This document shows positions 62,143 through 64,000 of a DNA stretch of 64,000 nucleotides, piece after piece (position 1 is the first letter of the stretch; each line of letters begins with the position of its first letter). The notes below the pieces were generated by a model. The model saw only the letters and a program-made list of their open reading frames with translations. It ran no database searches and was not told the origin of the DNA. The stretch lies in contig CM072154.1 in assembly GCA_036850595.1 (NCBI GenBank), positions 11,043,330 to 11,107,329 on the forward strand, in the 5' to 3' direction. The position numbers and the translations under genes were made by a program. The stretch is from Rhyacichthys aspro. Its lineage: Eukaryota; Chordata; Actinopteri; Gobiiformes; Rhyacichthyidae.

Positions 62143-64000
62143 GTAAGCAGCGTGGCAGAGTCTTCTGTTACTGAGAGACAATGGGAAAATTAGTATCATT
62201 GATAAAAATGCATGTCTTAGAGAGCAATAATAGGTCTGAAATTATTTTCTAAATACATTTGTGTGAATGTGTCAATAATATTTATGTGTCTAATTCATAA
62301 AAACTCAAAACGGATGGGGCTGGCTGTAGTAAAGATCAAAGGAAGGTGCAGCCAACAGTGAGATTAGTGATGTGATCATGGATCAGCCTCATGCTTTATT
62401 TTTTGGTTAGGTTGTTGTTTTCTTGCAGTTGCTTTAATAATAATAATAATGATGTCAGAGGCAGATGTTTGACCTCAGTTTATGGCATAATAATGGCAGT
62501 TTGCATTCAAGGGCAACAGATGTTACAGCCTGCAAATATGAATCCTGACGTATTAATCTGTGCTTTATTAATATTCGAGGTGAAAAAATATATATTGACA
62601 GTGACAGATTGTGAAGCCAGACTATGTTCTGTAACTGTAAAAGATATTTTTTGTTTATGTTTGTTTATCAAATTAATTCACTGTCTTGTTCTCAGTCTTA
62701 ATGTGGTTATGTAATATGTTTGTGACGGGGAAGCCGTTGTCGTAGAGTAATCATGACATGACTTACTGGGGTGGCAGAATTGTACCTATTTATTTATATA
62801 TTTTGCATTATTCGCAGATGCCCTTCCCAAAGGCAAAAGCATAAACATTGCTGACAACCCACAAAACCCGATAAAGATAACACAAATACTACTGACGACT
62901 ATCAGTGACAGATGAATTCATGATCAAATTATTCACTGAATAAACTGAATTAGTGTTGTAGGTAGCTGTTGTACTTAATGGTTTCAAACTTTCTCCTCCA
63001 TTTGCCTAATGTCATTCATTAGAGGCATTTCACAAATAACTTAAATCAATGTCCTAATTGTTTGTAACATAAACTGTTGAGAGTCTTCAGTACATTTTTT
63101 ATATGTATGTACATTACACATTTAAATCTCCAGAAACATTACATAAGAAATGTCACAGCCTGCCCTATTCACCAGCAAAATTCACTTGTCACTGTCAATC
63201 ACTTTCAAATGAAGAGGCAGTGACAGCACAGCACAAGAGACTAATGTCCACATCAATCTCTAAAAAGGACTCAAGGTTTTATGGGGATTTCCATGTGCTT
63301 TATATAAATACAAATGAATGTGATTTGATCAATGGAAGCCACAGACCTCCATAACATCAGTGGGTGCAACAACTCCTTACATTGTAACAACCAAGGGACA
63401 GCATTTCATAACGGTTCAATTTACTTTCATTTTCACCACCAAACTACCCACAACACCTGTCTATTTCACCTTTATAGATTAATTTGTGAGGTCAGATGCA
63501 AAAACAAGTCAAAGATTCAACTTGCCATTGCTGAGACAAGCATCCAGACTCTCAGACATTGTAATTGTCACTGCTCATTAGTTTATGCATGGGATTTGAC
63601 AAGGCTGACACATGCCTTTGAGCCACTGAAGGCCTTATCTTTTTTGACTACTACATTTTACGCTGACTGACAGTTTGCTGGCATTGCATGAATTGAGTGA
63701 TGACTTACTGTAGTTCTAGTAACACTGATTCTGTGTATTTAAATCGCTCGTATCGCTTTCTACACATGAAAAGCAGGAAGGGACACTGCAAGGATATATC
63801 TGCATCTACTAATAAATTATGTGTTCTTGACTCAATACAGTTTAAATTAAAAGTGGTCTCAAAAGTGGTCTTGCACTGACTGGACATTTCGTCATTCACT
63901 AGTGTGCTGTCTTGCATAGTAACGACGCTCTACTTTATCCCGAATGATTGCCTAAGTCCTTGAGAGCCAGTGTTGCCTCTGCATCAACTCCATCCAGTTG
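62143..64000. other. Terminal stretch, nothing recognised
   Basis: AT-rich sequence with no gene, RNA or mobile element that I can identify on either strand. Frames of up to 112 codons here have no domain features. Confidence 0.45.

Overview
The window is nuclear DNA from a ray-finned (teleost) fish. It has compact multi-exon vertebrate genes with GT-AG introns, AT-rich intergenic DNA, CpG-rich promoters, teleost-type SINE and LINE debris, and a gene set matching human chromosome 20q13.33. No prokaryotic, plasmid or phage features were seen. Exon models were built by hand from splice signals, reading phase and remembered family sequences; no database search was run.

Layout, left to right: tRNA-Glu(CUC) (+, 1454-1525); tpd52l2 (-, coiled-coil trafficking adaptor, two optional 27-nt exons); dnajc5 (-, cysteine-string protein alpha); gid8 (+, CTLH E3 ligase subunit, one GC-AG intron); slc17a9 (+, vesicular nucleotide transporter); the microRNA mir-124 (+, about 18575-18655) behind a CpG-rich candidate promoter; ythdf1 (-, m6A reader); nkain4 (-, Na,K-ATPase-interacting membrane protein); a PAG1/LIME1-family transmembrane adaptor best read as lime1 (+); uckl1 (-, uridine-cytidine kinase-like 1, two alternative first exons); samd10 (-, SAM-domain protein); a repeat-rich gene-poor stretch (51.8-56.7 kb); emilin3 (+, secreted EMI-domain coiled-coil glycoprotein); and about 4 kb of tail with no assignable gene.

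The tpd52l2-dnajc5, gid8-slc17a9-mir124-ythdf1-nkain4 and lime1-uckl1-samd10 blocks correspond to neighbours on human 20q13.33, with local rearrangement and without BIRC7, BHLHE23 and ZNF512B at the places where human has them. The genes do not form one pathway, but several are neuronal or vesicular: dnajc5 and slc17a9 act on synaptic or secretory vesicles, tpd52l2 in vesicle trafficking, nkain4 at the neuronal sodium pump, and mir-124 in neuronal identity. Three further genes are regulatory or housekeeping (gid8, ythdf1, uckl1).

The points most worth a second look are: the lime1 candidate, which keeps features of both LIME1 and PAG1; paired 27-nt cassette exons in tpd52l2; the GC-AG intron in gid8; phase-matched alternative first exons and a 17-nt microexon in uckl1; a Leu-Leu to Val-Ala change in the DNAJC5 cysteine string at the site mutated in human adult neuronal ceroid lipofuscinosis; and the conserved mir-124 locus. 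I found no convincing new multi-gene system.
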